Shown here one piece after another: positions 63,831-64,000 of a stretch of DNA of 64,000 nucleotides. The DNA comes from Gavia stellata. Its lineage: Eukaryota > Chordata > Aves > Gaviiformes > Gaviidae. The stretch is taken from positions 634,501 to 698,500 of the forward strand of contig NC_082617.1 in assembly GCF_030936135.1 (NCBI RefSeq), read 5' to 3'. Under the pieces are notes generated by a model. That model was not told the origin of the DNA. It worked only from the letters and a program-made list of their open reading frames with translations, and did not search any database. How positions within the stretch are numbered: position 1 is the first letter of the stretch; each line of letters opens with the position of its first letter. The position numbers and the translations under genes are program-made.

Positions 63831-64000
63831 ATGCCTCTGTTAGGGACTTCTGCATCTGCTGATGCATCGAGAACTTTATCGATGCAGCAACAGCAAGCTT
63901 TGCAAAAGATAACCGAGAAATTAATCGGCAGGATGTCACAACGATTCATTACAGACCTACCTATACACTTACTTATTGTTAATTCCAGTAAAAGTAGGAA
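63831..64000 (+). pseudogene. Endogenous retrovirus pol fragment, continuation (RT connection region)
   Basis: After the LTR-derived block a new frame reads ASRTLSMQQQQALQKITEKL and continues to the window edge. The pattern (a short serine/arginine-leucine turn, then a helix 'ALQKI.E.') fits the reverse transcriptase connection region that normally follows the 'LLGDI' segment by some tens of residues. The residues between are missing. The frame differs from the upstream pol piece. Confidence 0.68.

Overview
The window looks like bird nuclear DNA. It carries two fragments of CR1 LINE retrotransposons, a complete solo LTR of the avian ERVL type and a class II (ERVK/alpharetrovirus-like) endogenous retrovirus. 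All are typical of avian genomes. I cannot name the species.

One host gene fills positions 334 to about 60,900 on the + strand: HYDIN, the giant ASH-domain protein of the ciliary central pair apparatus. I place 33 coding exons by reading frame, GT-AG splice sites and splice phase. They start at an ATG at 346, preceded in frame by a TGA at 340-342. Together they encode about 1,776 codons, roughly the N-terminal third of the about 5,100-residue vertebrate protein; the rest should lie beyond the right edge. Exons 1 to 27 (346-56,578, about 1,488 codons) are open and their splice phases agree at every junction. After that three problems appear within 3.2 kb. Exon 28 enters and leaves in different frames, exon 32 cannot join exon 31 in frame with the obvious splice sites, and exon 32 has an in-frame TAG. 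The copy is therefore either decaying at this end, a paralogous or truncated copy, or affected by assembly error.

The introns run from about 0.28 to 5.2 kb and hold little I can recognise: a CR1 3' end in intron 2, a reverse CR1 in intron 11, the solo ERVL LTR in intron 18, a pair of adjacent perfect palindromes in intron 6, short tandem duplications and homopolymer tracts. In the remaining introns longer than 300 bases (introns 1, 3-5, 7-10, 12-14, 16, 17, 19-26, 28-30, 32) I see no gene, RNA gene or clear mobile element. Most of the other open frames there are short, lack codon constraint, or are antisense shadows.

From about 61.5 kb to the right edge lies a rearranged endogenous retrovirus in the same orientation as HYDIN. 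It has a 5' LTR, a primer binding site that reads as complementary to initiator tRNA-Met, and a gag 5' part. Next comes an unrelated GC-rich then AT-rich filler where the rest of gag, the protease and the first half of reverse transcriptase should be. It resumes with a piece of pol with the YMDD motif, is broken again by a roughly 150-bp piece of an ERVL-type LTR, and continues into more pol. Its 3' end is outside the window. No promoter, CRISPR array, tRNA or rRNA gene of the host was found.
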